Below, one piece after another: positions 1 to 8,661 of a DNA stretch of 32,481 nucleotides (its first letter is position 1; each line of letters opens with the position of its first letter). The DNA comes from Solemya velesiana gill symbiont (GTDB lineage: Bacteria > Pseudomonadota > Gammaproteobacteria > Chromatiales > Chromatiaceae). A program made the translations under genes and the position numbers. The notes below the pieces were generated by a model that saw only the letters and a list, made by a program, of their open reading frames with translations, made no database searches and was not told where the DNA came from. The DNA lies in the NCBI RefSeq assembly GCF_002020805.1, contig NZ_MPRJ01000015.1, forward strand, positions 1-32,481. Reading direction: 5' to 3'.

Positions 1-1
1 A

Positions 2-70
2 GCCACAAGAGGCTATCGATCACCGAATGAATTATTTATGGGGCGGCAAGTGGATTTGCTTGCTGCCTAA
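2..70 (+). pseudogene. 3' tail of an unidentified upstream reading frame, possibly a transposase
   Basis: An open frame enters from the left edge and ends at TAA 68-70. The visible 22 residues include GYRSPNELF. A Y-x-[ST]-P-x-E segment near the C-terminus is typical of DDE (rve-type) transposases of the IS3/IS481/IS30 kind, so this may be the end of an insertion sequence. No terminal inverted repeat can be verified because the element is cut off by the window edge. Its end lies six bases before the apparent start of the methylase, which looks N-terminally shortened. Identity is uncertain; it could be the end of any upstream gene. Confidence 0.3.
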
Positions 71-75
71 TTGAA

Positions 76-1929
76 TTGCAGTTATTACTTGAAACCGCCT
101 TTGTCGTTGAAGACTTCATTGTAATTATCGAGGACAAGAAAGAGACTCGGCTTACACGTTTCCTCAAAGAGGAAGAAATCACCACTGAATTCCCGTATCG
201 GCAAGACTATGCGCTCAATGGAGCTGTCCACTATGCGAACGCGATGATGCGTAATGGTATTCCACACGATAAGGGGATTTTTGCAGTTGGCGTTGGTGGT
301 GACGAACTCCACCACGAGATATCTGTGGCTTTCATTGGCTCAGGGATAATCAAGCACCTTGATGACCTAGACAACCTTGATGTCTTCGCCAAGGACGCGA
401 TAGGTGAATACCACTCAGTCGCCGTGCTCGGAAACAAGCCGCTTGCAGAAATCCGGCTTGATACAGTCAAGGAAGCAGCATCGAAGCTGCACGAAGGGAT
501 GCGGAACTATGGTTCTGTAGAGAATGACCGAAAAGCCCCACTCGTTTCAGCGATCTTGCTAGCTTTGGAAAAACCTGGCTTCGATGTTGATGACCTGAAG
601 GGTGCGTATGACGAGGATCTTCCCGATGACTGGGACGGAGCCAAGATCTACAAAGCGGCTCACGCCTACATGCTCTCGAAAGGCTTTGGTCCACAGCAAA
701 AAGTCGGTACCTTGCTTGACCAGTTCGCTTTTATCGAAAAGGCTCCAGCGTTAAACCGGGTGCATACCGAACTAGGTATGACGCCGTTAAAGTGGTTTGC
801 CCGAATTTTGAAGTCTGACGTACAAAGAGTGGTGACAGACCCTTCACTGAGTTCTTTCGACGTACTTGGCAACTTCTATCATGAGTTTATTTCATACGGA
901 GGCGGTGACGGAAATACGCTCGGCATTGTTCTAACGCCAGAGCATGTAACAACGTTAATGGCTGAGTTGATCGATGTGGGTTCTGGCGATTGGGTTTTGG
1001 ACCCAACAGCAGGCACAGCATCGTTCCTTATTGCAGCAATGCATCGAATGTTCAAGGATGCAGGAGACAATGATGGGGTGAAGGACGATATCCGTGAGAA
1101 TCGCCTTCACGGAATTGAACTCCAGGATAAGCTTTTCGCTATTGGAACCACGAATATGATTCTGCGTGGCGACGGAAAGGCAAACTTTCGCCGCGACTCT
1201 ATCTTCGAGGCGCCACTACACGAAATGCGTGGCGACCAACAAGATGAAAACGGCGAGTGGATACCAGGGCATGGATTTACGAAAGTGCTCTTAAATCCCC
1301 CGTACTCACAAGCAAAAGACAAAACAACCCGTCACCTGTCTGAGCTCTCATTTATTGAGAAGGCATTGACATTTTTGAACACTGGCGGCCGAATGGCAGC
1401 GATTGTTCCTCAGTCTGCAATGGTTGGTAAAACCAAAGAGGATAAGGAGCGAAAATCCCGGATTCTCAAGGAGAATACCCTCGATGCTGTGATCACTTTG
1501 AATGGTGCAACATTTGCTGACTCGGGGGTTGGAGTTCACCCAGTGATAGTGCTGTTTACGGCAGGTAGAAAGCACCCAGAAGATGCGATGGTTAAATTCG
1601 TCAACTTTCAGAATGACGGCTACAAGGTGCAAATGCATCGTGGGCTAACAGATGATGGCACCGCAGCGTCCCGAAGAAAGCACTTGCTTCAAGTGCTACG
1701 AGGAGACGTGATTGAGGATACGCGCTTCATAGTGCGTTCGGAGGTGATTGCTGCGGACGAATGGCAACATTCGTACTTCTACTTTAATGACCAGCCTCCG
1801 GCCTATGATGACTTCATGGAAACGGTCGCAGACTACTTATCGTGGCAGGTTGACATGCATGTGCATGGCTATGGCGATCTCATTAAGCCAGCCAGCGAAG
1901 AAATTGGCATCAAGGATGGTGAGGAATGA
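76..1929 (+). CDS. N-6 adenine DNA methylase with N-terminal nuclease remnant (BcgI A-like), probably 5'-truncated
   Basis: This is an adenine methyltransferase of the HsdM/BcgI A class. Motif I DPTAGTASF lies near residue 309 and the catalytic motif IV LNPPYS near residue 407. The N-terminus carries VIIEDKK (residues 16-22), the E-x-K part of a PD-(D/E)XK nuclease site, but the upstream half of that fold, including the conserved Asp, is absent. The only start is a TTG at 76 with no Shine-Dalgarno sequence, and the frame is open back to a stop at 28-30 without ATG or GTG. I infer that the 5' end was removed, perhaps by the mobile element ending at about 70. Type IIB A subunits combine nuclease and methylase in about 640 residues and pair with a B specificity subunit of about 340; the 617 + 363 aa arrangement here fits. 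Methylation may survive while cleavage is lost. A type I HsdM is the alternative. Confidence 0.8.
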   Translation: MQLLLETAFVVEDFIVIIEDKKETRLTRFLKEEEITTEFPYRQDYALNGAVHYANAMMRNGIPHDKGIFAVGVGGDELHHEISVAFIGSGIIKHLDDLDNLDVFAKDAIGEYHSVAVLGNKPLAEIRLDTVKEAASKLHEGMRNYGSVENDRKAPLVSAILLALEKPGFDVDDLKGAYDEDLPDDWDGAKIYKAAHAYMLSKGFGPQQKVGTLLDQFAFIEKAPALNRVHTELGMTPLKWFARILKSDVQRVVTDPSLSSFDVLGNFYHEFISYGGGDGNTLGIVLTPEHVTTLMAELIDVGSGDWVLDPTAGTASFLIAAMHRMFKDAGDNDGVKDDIRENRLHGIELQDKLFAIGTTNMILRGDGKANFRRDSIFEAPLHEMRGDQQDENGEWIPGHGFTKVLLNPPYSQAKDKTTRHLSELSFIEKALTFLNTGGRMAAIVPQSAMVGKTKEDKERKSRILKENTLDAVITLNGATFADSGVGVHPVIVLFTAGRKHPEDAMVKFVNFQNDGYKVQMHRGLTDDGTAASRRKHLLQVLRGDVIEDTRFIVRSEVIAADEWQHSYFYFNDQPPAYDDFMETVADYLSWQVDMHVHGYGDLIKPASEEIGIKDGEE

Positions 1930-3017
1930 AATCTTTCGAGAAACTGACCTTTGCACCAATGTATGTGATCAACGTTGAAGGGGAGCAGGATGGTTTATTT
2001 CACGCTCACAAAGGGAAACGTTTGATAGCGGCACATAGAAAATCCGGGGCAACCCCGTTTGTTGGGGCCTCTAGAATTAACAATAGCATTACTGATTTTG
2101 CAGATACGCCCGCGTTATTCCCTGGGGGGTGGGTGACATTAATCTATAATGGCGATGGCGGGACAGGGCATGCTAAGTACCAACCCGCTCCGTTTAGCGC
2201 ATCGGATGATGTAATCGCGCTTGAGCCAATATCGAATGATGCCACCAAGCCCGCCCTACTGATGATAGCGAGCATGCTAACGCAGCAGTGCGTGCCCAAG
2301 TTTGGATTTGGATACAAACTCACGCTGCATCGCTTGGGGCGTCAAAAGATTATGATCCCTGCGAAGACCAACGCCCGTGGCAAGCAGGTCGTAGACTGGA
2401 AAGGAATAACGCGGCTGGGTCAAGATTTGATCCACTTTGCTGGAGAGCGTGCTGCAAAAGCTAGAGTATCATCACCAAAAGAGAATGCCGCCTCGGATGA
2501 ATTTGCCTTTGAGCCGATGCTGATTACCGATGTTTTTGAGTCGATGAAGGCGTCATCAGCTTGGTACGACAAGTCGAAATTAGCTCTATCAGGTGAGAGG
2601 CGATATCCGTTCGTGTCTCGGACTCGTGAAAGCAACGGGATCGATGGGATATGCGTTCGTCAGGAAAAGAACCCTGAACCAGGAAACGCAGTCACGATCG
2701 GGTTGGACACCCAAACTGTTGCATACCAACCTGTGGCTTTTTACACGAGCCAAAATATCCAAGTGCTCCGCCACGAGCATCTTAATGCTGACAATGCCCT
2801 CGTTTTATCAACGTTGATCAAGCAGCAAATGAGTAAGTTCAGTTGGGGAGGAAACGGCGCTACGCTAGGTCGCTTGCGAAAAACACATATCTTGGTGCCA
2901 ACTACAACCAGCGACTCCGGCGAACGGGCCATCGATTGGAAAGGGATGAACCGTTATGGAAGAGCGCTTCGCGTTAGAGCCGAAAAAAGCATGGGTGCTG
3001 CGCTGAAAACACCTTGA
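1926..3017 (+). CDS. Restriction-modification specificity subunit (BcgI B-like)
   Basis: This is the DNA-recognition partner of the preceding methylase. Its ATG overlaps the methylase stop in an ATGA junction, so the two are translationally coupled. The 363-aa protein is built of two similar halves. A segment at about residues 125-165 (KFGFGYKLTLHRLGRQKI, then VDWKGITRLGQ) recurs at about 304-345 (KFSWGGNGATLGRLRKTHI, then IDWKGMNRYGR). Such duplicated target-recognition domains are expected for a subunit reading a bipartite site. No HsdR-type translocase follows, which favours a type IIB over a type I system. The recognition sequence cannot be predicted from the protein alone. Confidence 0.75.
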   Translation: MKSFEKLTFAPMYVINVEGEQDGLFHAHKGKRLIAAHRKSGATPFVGASRINNSITDFADTPALFPGGWVTLIYNGDGGTGHAKYQPAPFSASDDVIALEPISNDATKPALLMIASMLTQQCVPKFGFGYKLTLHRLGRQKIMIPAKTNARGKQVVDWKGITRLGQDLIHFAGERAAKARVSSPKENAASDEFAFEPMLITDVFESMKASSAWYDKSKLALSGERRYPFVSRTRESNGIDGICVRQEKNPEPGNAVTIGLDTQTVAYQPVAFYTSQNIQVLRHEHLNADNALVLSTLIKQQMSKFSWGGNGATLGRLRKTHILVPTTTSDSGERAIDWKGMNRYGRALRVRAEKSMGAALKTP

Positions 3018-3079
3018 ATCCAAGGTTCAACATAGATAACTACCCTGCCCCTGAGTGCTGAACTACCACGATTAAACGA

Positions 3080-3114
3080 AAAATCCCTCTAACCACGCCG
3101 GTTAGAGGGATTTT
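3080..3114. terminator. Bidirectional rho-independent terminator after the R-M module
   Basis: A perfect 15-bp stem (3080-3094 with 3100-3114) closes a 5-nt loop. The stem base is A-rich on one side and T-rich on the other, so it can act in both directions. It starts about 60 bases after the specificity-subunit stop and marks the end of the R-M operon. Confidence 0.8.
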
Positions 3115-3353
3115 ATGGTGCCGCTCAAATTACAACACCTTTATCGAACGGCTTGCGCTTCAACCGGGCTTTTTTATGCTTGGAGTTGCCATCCATGGCG
3201 CAGCACCTGGTTTGTTAATTACCCCCAGACCAGCCTTCTTTGGTCGGACGCTGAAGGGGCATTTCCTGCGCTTGATTACTCTCCTTCCTTTGTCGCTGCA
3301 ATTGAGCCAGGACAACTAAATTCACCCGCTTTATTGAGCCTTCTCAACTGGCG
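3115..3353. other. Intergenic stretch with no supported gene
   Basis: This gap lies between the R-M module and ppdK. It contains one 80-codon open frame (3115-3357) whose translation is rich in Trp, Ser and Leu, with no recognisable motif and no ribosome-binding site. I see no RNA gene or mobile-element end here. It is the transition from the AT-richer accessory segment to the GC-rich chromosome. Confidence 0.5.
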
Positions 3354-3382
3354 TTGAAAACTGTCAGCTGCCGGACATAAAA
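3354..3382 (+). promoter_or_regulatory. Possible sigma70 promoter of ppdK
   Basis: TTGAAA (3354-3359) lies 17 bases before ATAAAA (3377-3382), about 90 bases upstream of the ppdK start. The -35 box is good and the -10 box weak. A candidate by inspection only. Confidence 0.3.
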
Positions 3383-3470
3383 AAGGTGTAAATTAAGTCG
3401 TTTACCAGAAGAGAATCGCCCGTCCTGACAGACCGGGCCGAAAGTTAACAAAGAAAACAGGAACTGTTGC

Positions 3471-6248
3471 ATGTCTGATACAAGAAAATACGTCTATGCA
3501 TTCGAAGAGGGTAATGGAAGTGACAAAATGCTGCTGGGAGGCAAGGGCGCAAATCTCTGCGAGATGACCCAGATCGGACTCAACGTGCCGCCCGGATTTG
3601 TCATCACCACCGAGACATGCCTCACCTATCTGGACAATCCGGACCAGGGCCTGCCCGCCGCGGTGATGGACCAGGTCCGCGCCAACATGCAGTCCCTGGA
3701 GGAGAAGACCGGCAAATCTTTTGGCGGCTCAGATGATCCACTGCTGGTCTCCGTGCGCTCCGGTTCAGCCATGTCCATGCCGGGAATGATGGACACCATC
3801 CTCAACCTGGGCCTCAACAGTAACACCCTGCAGGGTCTTATTTCCCAGCCCAACAACGAGCGCTTCGCCTACGACGCCTACCGCCGCCTCATCCAGCTCT
3901 TCGGCAAGGTGGCACTGGGTATCTCTGACGAGGCCTTCGACGAAGAGTTCGAGGCCATCAAGGAGCGGGTCGGCGTAAAGGAGGATGTCGCCCTCTCGGC
4001 ACGGGACCTGCGCGAGGCCTCCGACATCTTCCTGGATGTGGTCGAGCGGGAGACCGGCAAGCCCTTCCCCAGCGATCCCTACGAGCAGCTGGAGATCGCC
4101 ATCAAGGCGGTATTCAACTCCTGGATGGGCAAGCGGGCAGTGGACTACCGGCGGGAGTTCAACATCACCCCCGATATGGCCAACGGCACCGCGGTCAATA
4201 TCTGTACTATGGTTTTCGGCAACCTGGGCGACGACTCCGCCACCGGCGTTGGCTTCACCCGCTACCCTGATACCGGTGAGAACGGCATGTTCGGCGAGTA
4301 CCTCACCAACGCCCAGGGCGAGGATGTGGTGGCCGGCATCCGCACCCCGAAACCCATCGACGCCCTGGCCGACGAGATGCCGGGGCAGTATCAAGAGCTG
4401 GTGGAGCTACGCAACCGCCTGGAGAGCCACTACAAGGAGGTCCAGGATTTCGAGTTCACCATCGAGCGCGGCCGCCTCTACTGCCTGCAGACCCGCAACG
4501 GCAAGATGAACGCCACCGCCCTGGTACGCACCTCTGTCGAGATGTTGCGTGAGGGGTTGATTGACAAGACCCAGGCCCTTTTGCGCATTCAGCCCGAGAT
4601 GCTGGAGCAGCTGCTGTTTCCGCAACTCGACCGCAGCGCCACGGCCAGCCCCATGGCCCGCGGCCTGCCCGCCTCACCAGGCGCTGCCGTCGGCCACGCG
4701 GTGTTCGACGCAGACCGCGCAGAACAGGAGGGCCGCGCCGGCCAGAAGGTGATCCTTGTGCGCGAGGAGACCAAGCCCGAGGACATCCATGGTTTCTTCG
4801 CCTCCCAGGGCATCCTCACCTCCCGCGGCGGCAAGACCTCCCACGCTGCTGTGGTAGCCCGCGGCATGGGCAAGCCCTGCGTGGCTGGCGCCGAAGGAAT
4901 CCACGTCGATGTGCAGATGCGCAAGGCCTTTGTCGGTGATGCCACCATCAGCGAAGGGGACCTGATCACCATCGACGGCACCACGGGCGACGTCTACCTG
5001 GGCGAGGTGGCCATGAAGGAGGCAGAGTTCAGCAATGAACTGGAAATCCTGCTGGGCTGGGCCGACGAGACGGCACGACTCAAGGTAATGGCCAACGCCG
5101 ACACACCGGACGACGCCACCAAGGCTGCCGGCTTCGGTGCCCAGGGCATCGGCCTGTGCCGCACCGAGCGCATGTTCAACGCCGTGGAACGCCTGCCCAT
5201 CGTGGTGGAGATGATCCTGGCCGAGGACGCCTCCAGCCGCCAGACGGCATTGGACAAGCTGCTGCCGATCCAGCGCAGCGACTTCAAGGCGATGCTCAAG
5301 GCGATGGCCGGACGCCCGGTTACCGTGCGCCTGCTGGACCCGCCCATCCATGAATTCCTGCCCTCGGAGCACCAGTTGGAAGAGGAGCTGGAACAACTCA
5401 GACATCTGCGGGACACGGTATTGGGCATGAACATCCTGTCGGACACGGTGGAATTCATGTACCGCACCGCCGACACCCACCCCTCCATCGACAAGATGGC
5501 CGACCCCCAGCTGGTGGACGAGGCCATCGACAAGAAAGCGGTGATGCTGAAGAAGGTGCGCGCCCTGCACGAGGTGAACCCGATGCTGGGCCATCGAGGC
5601 GTGCGATTGGGCATCACTTTTCCCGAGATCTACTCCATGCAGATCCGTGCGGTGCTGGAGGCTGCTGCCGAGTGCGTGAAAGAGGGCCTCGAGGTATTCC
5701 CGGAGATCATGGTGCCCCAGGTCTGTACCAAGCAGGAACTGGTGCGGGTGAAATCCATCGTCGACTCAGTACAGCAGGCCGTCGAGGCCCACTACGGCGT
5801 GGAGGTGAACTTCAAGTTCGGCTCCATGCTGGAGGTTGTACGCGCCTGCATGCGCGCAGAGAGCCTGGCCGATGTGGCTGAGTTCTTCTCCTTCGGCACC
5901 AACGACCTGACCCAGGCCACCTTCTCCTTCTCCCGTGAAGACGCGGAGAACAAGTTCCTGCCCATGTACAACGAAAACGGCATCCTCCAGGACAACCCGT
6001 TCGAGGTGCTGGACATCAAGGGCGCAGGCAAGCTGATGGAGCTGGCCGTGGGCTGGGGTCGCAGCAAGCGCGACAACATGAAGATGGGTATCTGTGGTGA
6101 GCACGGCGGCCATCCCGACTCGATCCGCTTCTGCCACCAGATCGGGCTGACCTACGTCTCCTGTTCCGGCCCCAGGGTACCCATTGCCAGGCTGGCGGCA
6201 GCCCACGCCGCACTGAGTGAAGGACCCGGCGGCACCCAGTCGCTGTAA
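3471..6248 (+). CDS. ppdK: Pyruvate, phosphate dikinase
   Basis: The enzyme interconverts pyruvate, ATP and phosphate with phosphoenolpyruvate, AMP and pyrophosphate in the cytoplasm. The domains are in standard order: an N-terminal ATP-grasp region with MLLGGKGANLCEM and SVRSGSAMSMPGMMDT, a swivelling phosphohistidine domain with SRGGKTSHAAVVARGMGKPC (catalytic His about residue 458), and a C-terminal PEP/pyruvate barrel with FGTNDLTQ, GICGEHGG and the acid-base Cys in YVSCSGPRVPIARL (about residue 898). At 925 aa it is near family length and intact. ATG at 3471 is preceded by AGGA at suitable spacing. It is transcribed alone; the next gene has its own promoter. In a bacterium it can serve gluconeogenesis or, running in reverse, PPi-linked glycolysis; the window does not decide between these. 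Confidence 0.97.
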   Translation: MSDTRKYVYAFEEGNGSDKMLLGGKGANLCEMTQIGLNVPPGFVITTETCLTYLDNPDQGLPAAVMDQVRANMQSLEEKTGKSFGGSDDPLLVSVRSGSAMSMPGMMDTILNLGLNSNTLQGLISQPNNERFAYDAYRRLIQLFGKVALGISDEAFDEEFEAIKERVGVKEDVALSARDLREASDIFLDVVERETGKPFPSDPYEQLEIAIKAVFNSWMGKRAVDYRREFNITPDMANGTAVNICTMVFGNLGDDSATGVGFTRYPDTGENGMFGEYLTNAQGEDVVAGIRTPKPIDALADEMPGQYQELVELRNRLESHYKEVQDFEFTIERGRLYCLQTRNGKMNATALVRTSVEMLREGLIDKTQALLRIQPEMLEQLLFPQLDRSATASPMARGLPASPGAAVGHAVFDADRAEQEGRAGQKVILVREETKPEDIHGFFASQGILTSRGGKTSHAAVVARGMGKPCVAGAEGIHVDVQMRKAFVGDATISEGDLITIDGTTGDVYLGEVAMKEAEFSNELEILLGWADETARLKVMANADTPDDATKAAGFGAQGIGLCRTERMFNAVERLPIVVEMILAEDASSRQTALDKLLPIQRSDFKAMLKAMAGRPVTVRLLDPPIHEFLPSEHQLEEELEQLRHLRDTVLGMNILSDTVEFMYRTADTHPSIDKMADPQLVDEAIDKKAVMLKKVRALHEVNPMLGHRGVRLGITFPEIYSMQIRAVLEAAAECVKEGLEVFPEIMVPQVCTKQELVRVKSIVDSVQQAVEAHYGVEVNFKFGSMLEVVRACMRAESLADVAEFFSFGTNDLTQATFSFSREDAENKFLPMYNENGILQDNPFEVLDIKGAGKLMELAVGWGRSKRDNMKMGICGEHGGHPDSIRFCHQIGLTYVSCSGPRVPIARLAAAHAALSEGPGGTQSL

Positions 6249-6266
6249 ACAATAAAGAGACCTGAT

Positions 6267-6334
6267 GTAGGAGCCCAGTCCCCTGGGCGATGGGTCCATA
6301 AATGGGCTTATCGCCGTCAGGAGACGGCTCCTAC
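6267..6334. repeat. REP-like palindromic element, GTAGGAGC family, copy 1
   Basis: Two arms in inverted orientation begin with GTAGGAGCC (6267-6275) and end with GGCTCCTAC (6326-6334). Each arm holds a smaller G/C palindrome and ends in GGCGA, as in paired REP elements of pseudomonads and relatives. It sits directly behind ppdK. A related copy lies after aroG at 7499-7570. Such elements are normally mobilised by a REP-associated tyrosine transposase (RAYT) encoded elsewhere. Confidence 0.75.
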
Positions 6335-6349
6335 TGCTCTCTCAGCCCT

Positions 6350-6378
6350 CTGGCATCCCGCTCCAGTAGGGTTATAAT
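6350..6378 (+). promoter_or_regulatory. Sigma70 promoter of aroG
   Basis: A perfect -10 TATAAT (6373-6378) is preceded after 17 bases by CTGGCA (6350-6355), a moderate -35. Initiation near 6385 would give a leader of about 40 bases before the ATG at 6426. No TyrR or Trp operator could be assigned. Confidence 0.6.
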
Positions 6379-6425
6379 CCGCCTTCCTTGTCCTTTTGAC
6401 CCGGCAGGAAAACCTGCGAGCCGAT

Positions 6426-7484
6426 ATGAAACCCAAAACAGACGATCTACGCATCCGCGCCATCAAAGAGCTGGTCTCCCCTACACAATTGCAGGCCGAC
6501 TTCCCCATCACGGAGAAGGCGGCACAAACCGTGTACGATACGCGCCAGGCCATCCACAAAATCCTCCGCGACGAGGACGACCGTCTGTTGGTGATTATCG
6601 GCCCCTGCTCGGTACACGACCCCAATGCGGCCAGGGACTACGCCCAGCAGCTGAAAAAGGTCGCGGACGAACTGAAGGAGGACCTGCTGATCCTGATGCG
6701 GGTCTACTTCGAAAAGCCCCGTACCACTGTCGGCTGGAAAGGCCTGATCAACGACCCCGACCTGGACAGCACCTTCCACATCAACAAGGGTCTGCACTTG
6801 GCCCGCCAGCTGCTGCTGGACGTGAACAACATGGGGCTGCCCGCAGGCACCGAGTTCCTCGACCTGATCAGCCCCCAGTACATGGCTGACCTGATCAGCT
6901 GGGGCGCCATCGGCGCACGCACCACCGAGAGCCAGGGACACCGGGAGCTCGCCTCCGGCCTCTCCTGCCCTGTGGGCTTCAAGAACGGCACCAACGGCAC
7001 CCTGAAGATCGCACTGGATGCCATACGCTCGGCATCCCAGCCGCACCATTTTCTGTCGGTGACCAAGAACGGCTTTTCCGCCATCTTCGCCACCGGCGGC
7101 AATGAAGACTGCCATGTCATTCTGCGTGGCGGCACCCGCCCCAACTACGACACCGAGAGTATCAACATCGCCTCAGAGGAGATGGAGAACGGCGGCTTCA
7201 AACCCAATATGATGATCGACTTCAGCCACGCCAACTCCCGCAAACGCCACCAGAAGCAGATCGATGTGGGCCGCGATGTGGCCGGCCAGATTGCCCGGGG
7301 CGACAAGCGCATCATGGGCGCCATGATCGAGAGCTTCCTGGTGGCCGGACGCCAGGACTGGCGGGCGGACGAAGAGCTGGTCTACGGCCAGAGCATCACC
7401 GACGCTTGCATCAACTGGGAAGAGAGCGAACCCCTGCTTCGTGAGCTGGCCGAAGCGGTCCGTAAACGCAGGGAGTGCTGCTGA
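6426..7484 (+). CDS. aroG: 3-deoxy-7-phosphoheptulonate (DAHP) synthase, type I, AroG-like
   Basis: It condenses PEP and erythrose 4-phosphate, the first step of the shikimate pathway. The 352-residue product follows E. coli AroG throughout: DDLRIRAIKEL at the N-terminus, LVIIGPCSVHDP, MRVYFEKPRTTVGWKGLIND, SWGAIGARTTESQ, SGLSCPVGFKNGT, MIDFSHANS and YGQSITDAC. These cover the PEP/metal site residues of the type Ialpha barrel. I start at ATG 6426 because it matches the AroG N-terminus; a TTG 30 bases upstream would add non-conserved residues. The -10 TATAAT at 6373 lies just upstream. Isozyme class (Phe-, Tyr- or Trp-sensitive) is assigned by overall resemblance to AroG, not by a proven inhibitor-site residue. 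Confidence 0.93.
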   Translation: MKPKTDDLRIRAIKELVSPTQLQADFPITEKAAQTVYDTRQAIHKILRDEDDRLLVIIGPCSVHDPNAARDYAQQLKKVADELKEDLLILMRVYFEKPRTTVGWKGLINDPDLDSTFHINKGLHLARQLLLDVNNMGLPAGTEFLDLISPQYMADLISWGAIGARTTESQGHRELASGLSCPVGFKNGTNGTLKIALDAIRSASQPHHFLSVTKNGFSAIFATGGNEDCHVILRGGTRPNYDTESINIASEEMENGGFKPNMMIDFSHANSRKRHQKQIDVGRDVAGQIARGDKRIMGAMIESFLVAGRQDWRADEELVYGQSITDACINWEESEPLLRELAEAVRKRRECC

Positions 7485-7498
7485 CAAACCCTAAACAG

Positions 7499-7570
7499 GT
7501 AGGAGCGAACTTGTTCGCGATCGGCAGAAAGCAGAATCCAGACGCTGTTCGCGAATGAATTCGCTCCTAC
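7499..7570. repeat. REP-like palindromic element, GTAGGAGC family, copy 2
   Basis: Arms beginning GTAGGAGCGAA (7499-7509) and ending TTCGCTCCTAC (7560-7570) face each other, each containing an inner TTCGCGA segment. This is the widespread GTAGGAGCGA-type REP pair. It lies directly after aroG. A further G-rich/C-rich hairpin follows at about 7585-7607 without a T run. Confidence 0.8.
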
Positions 7571-7618
7571 AATTGCAGGATATTGAGGGGGGGCATGCTG
7601 CCCCTCCCGACAGGCGGA

Positions 7619-8635
7619 TTAATAAACAATTTTCACGTTGTATTCCCTTCCACCCAGGGTGAGTGTGCCACCCGGCGGAAGGTACTCCCATGATTTCTGG
7701 ATCTTTCCGTCGCCATCCAGGTCGATACTGATTCCGTCATTGCGGTAGTCGCCGTCCAGCACATGGTTGTCCGCCAAGTAGGCGGTAAACACAACCCCGC
7801 CAAGGCGCAACCGGCCCTGCAGCTAGGTGCGGCTGTAATAGCGCAGGGCATTCTCCTGCCAGCTCTGGCTGTTTGCGAATATCCAGTGCTCGTAATCCCC
7901 TTCGAGCTCCCGCAACCCCGTAACCCGCCCCAGGGGAAGTGACACAATGCCGGCAAACCGCCCCTTGCCCCTGTTCTCAACGGCCGGGCCGTCGTCGGTC
8001 AGATCACCATTGCGGTTTCGATCGAGGTAGAGACGATAACCGGCGGGATCGGTATCCAGCACAAACCGGTACTGCTGACCGGCGGCCAGGCGGATCACAC
8101 CATACTTCTGGCTGGGCCCATCGAAATCGGGCAGCTGTTTGAAAAGCCGATTCGAGTGATTGGAGAGGGGCAGGTTCTGCTGTACTACCCCTATACGAAA
8201 GCCCACCGGCCTGAATCCCTTGCGAATGGAGAGCCTGAGCTCACCTTCCTCGGCATTGGTCTCCCCCTCCATGGGAGCAACTGCCGGCGCTTTCGCAATC
8301 TGCCGCTCTCGCCTGGCACCGCTTTCAAACCCCAAGGTCGGGCGCCGGGCATGCTCTTTCTGGACCGGGGCCAGTCTGCCGGGGGCGGGGTGTGGCTGCG
8401 ATGGTAATTTACGCTGCACAGGTTTTGTTTCGGAAACCGGCCCGGGATCATGTGTCAGCCAGTTCATGAGAGTGGCTACCAATACACCAGAAAAGGCCAG
8501 AAATATCAGCCCGAGACGAAGGGGACGTATCGCCTGCCTGCGCGCAACGAGAGAGTGCACCTCCCTTCGCTCGCCATACACATTGCCCCTGACAATGCTC
8601 GGGCGACTGGGAAACTTGCTCTCCCGGCCCTTCAT
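7619..8635 (-). pseudogene. Membrane-anchored protein with EF-hand-like Asp/Asn loops, interrupted by an in-frame TAG
   Basis: Reading leftward from ATG 8635, 270 codons run to TAG at 7823-7825. The same frame then continues for 67 more codons to TAA at 7619-7621 with clearly protein-like sequence (GGVVFTAYLADNHVLDGDYR, then DLDGDGKIQKSW). The break falls inside one continuous domain (..NALRYYSRT-stop-LQGRLRLGG..), so a CAG-to-TAG change is the simplest explanation. Residues about 41-60 form one transmembrane segment after a basic N-terminus, and a Pro/Arg-rich linker leads to a periplasmic domain with DRNRNGDLTDD and DLDGDGK, which resemble calcium-binding loops. The family is not recognised. 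It lies 26 bases downstream of the Sel1 gene on the same strand and may be cotranscribed. Readthrough or a sequence error is possible. Confidence 0.75.
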
Positions 8636-8661
8636 ATCCAGCGCATCCGGTCAGGAGGCCC

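Noticed and set aside
3115-3357. 80-codon frame between the R-M module and ppdK
   Set aside because: No ribosome-binding site, odd composition, no motif; begins inside the arm-end of a terminator.
3361-3470. Riboswitch upstream of ppdK
   Set aside because: The leader is short and no known aptamer core is apparent.
4674-5594. Long frame opposite ppdK
   Set aside because: Antisense shadow of a highly GC-biased coding region; His/Val/Gly/Leu-rich translation without motifs.
7823-7825. TAG as a recoded amino acid (pyrrolysine)
   Set aside because: No supporting context; other TAG codons end genes normally in this window. Simple nonsense change is more likely.
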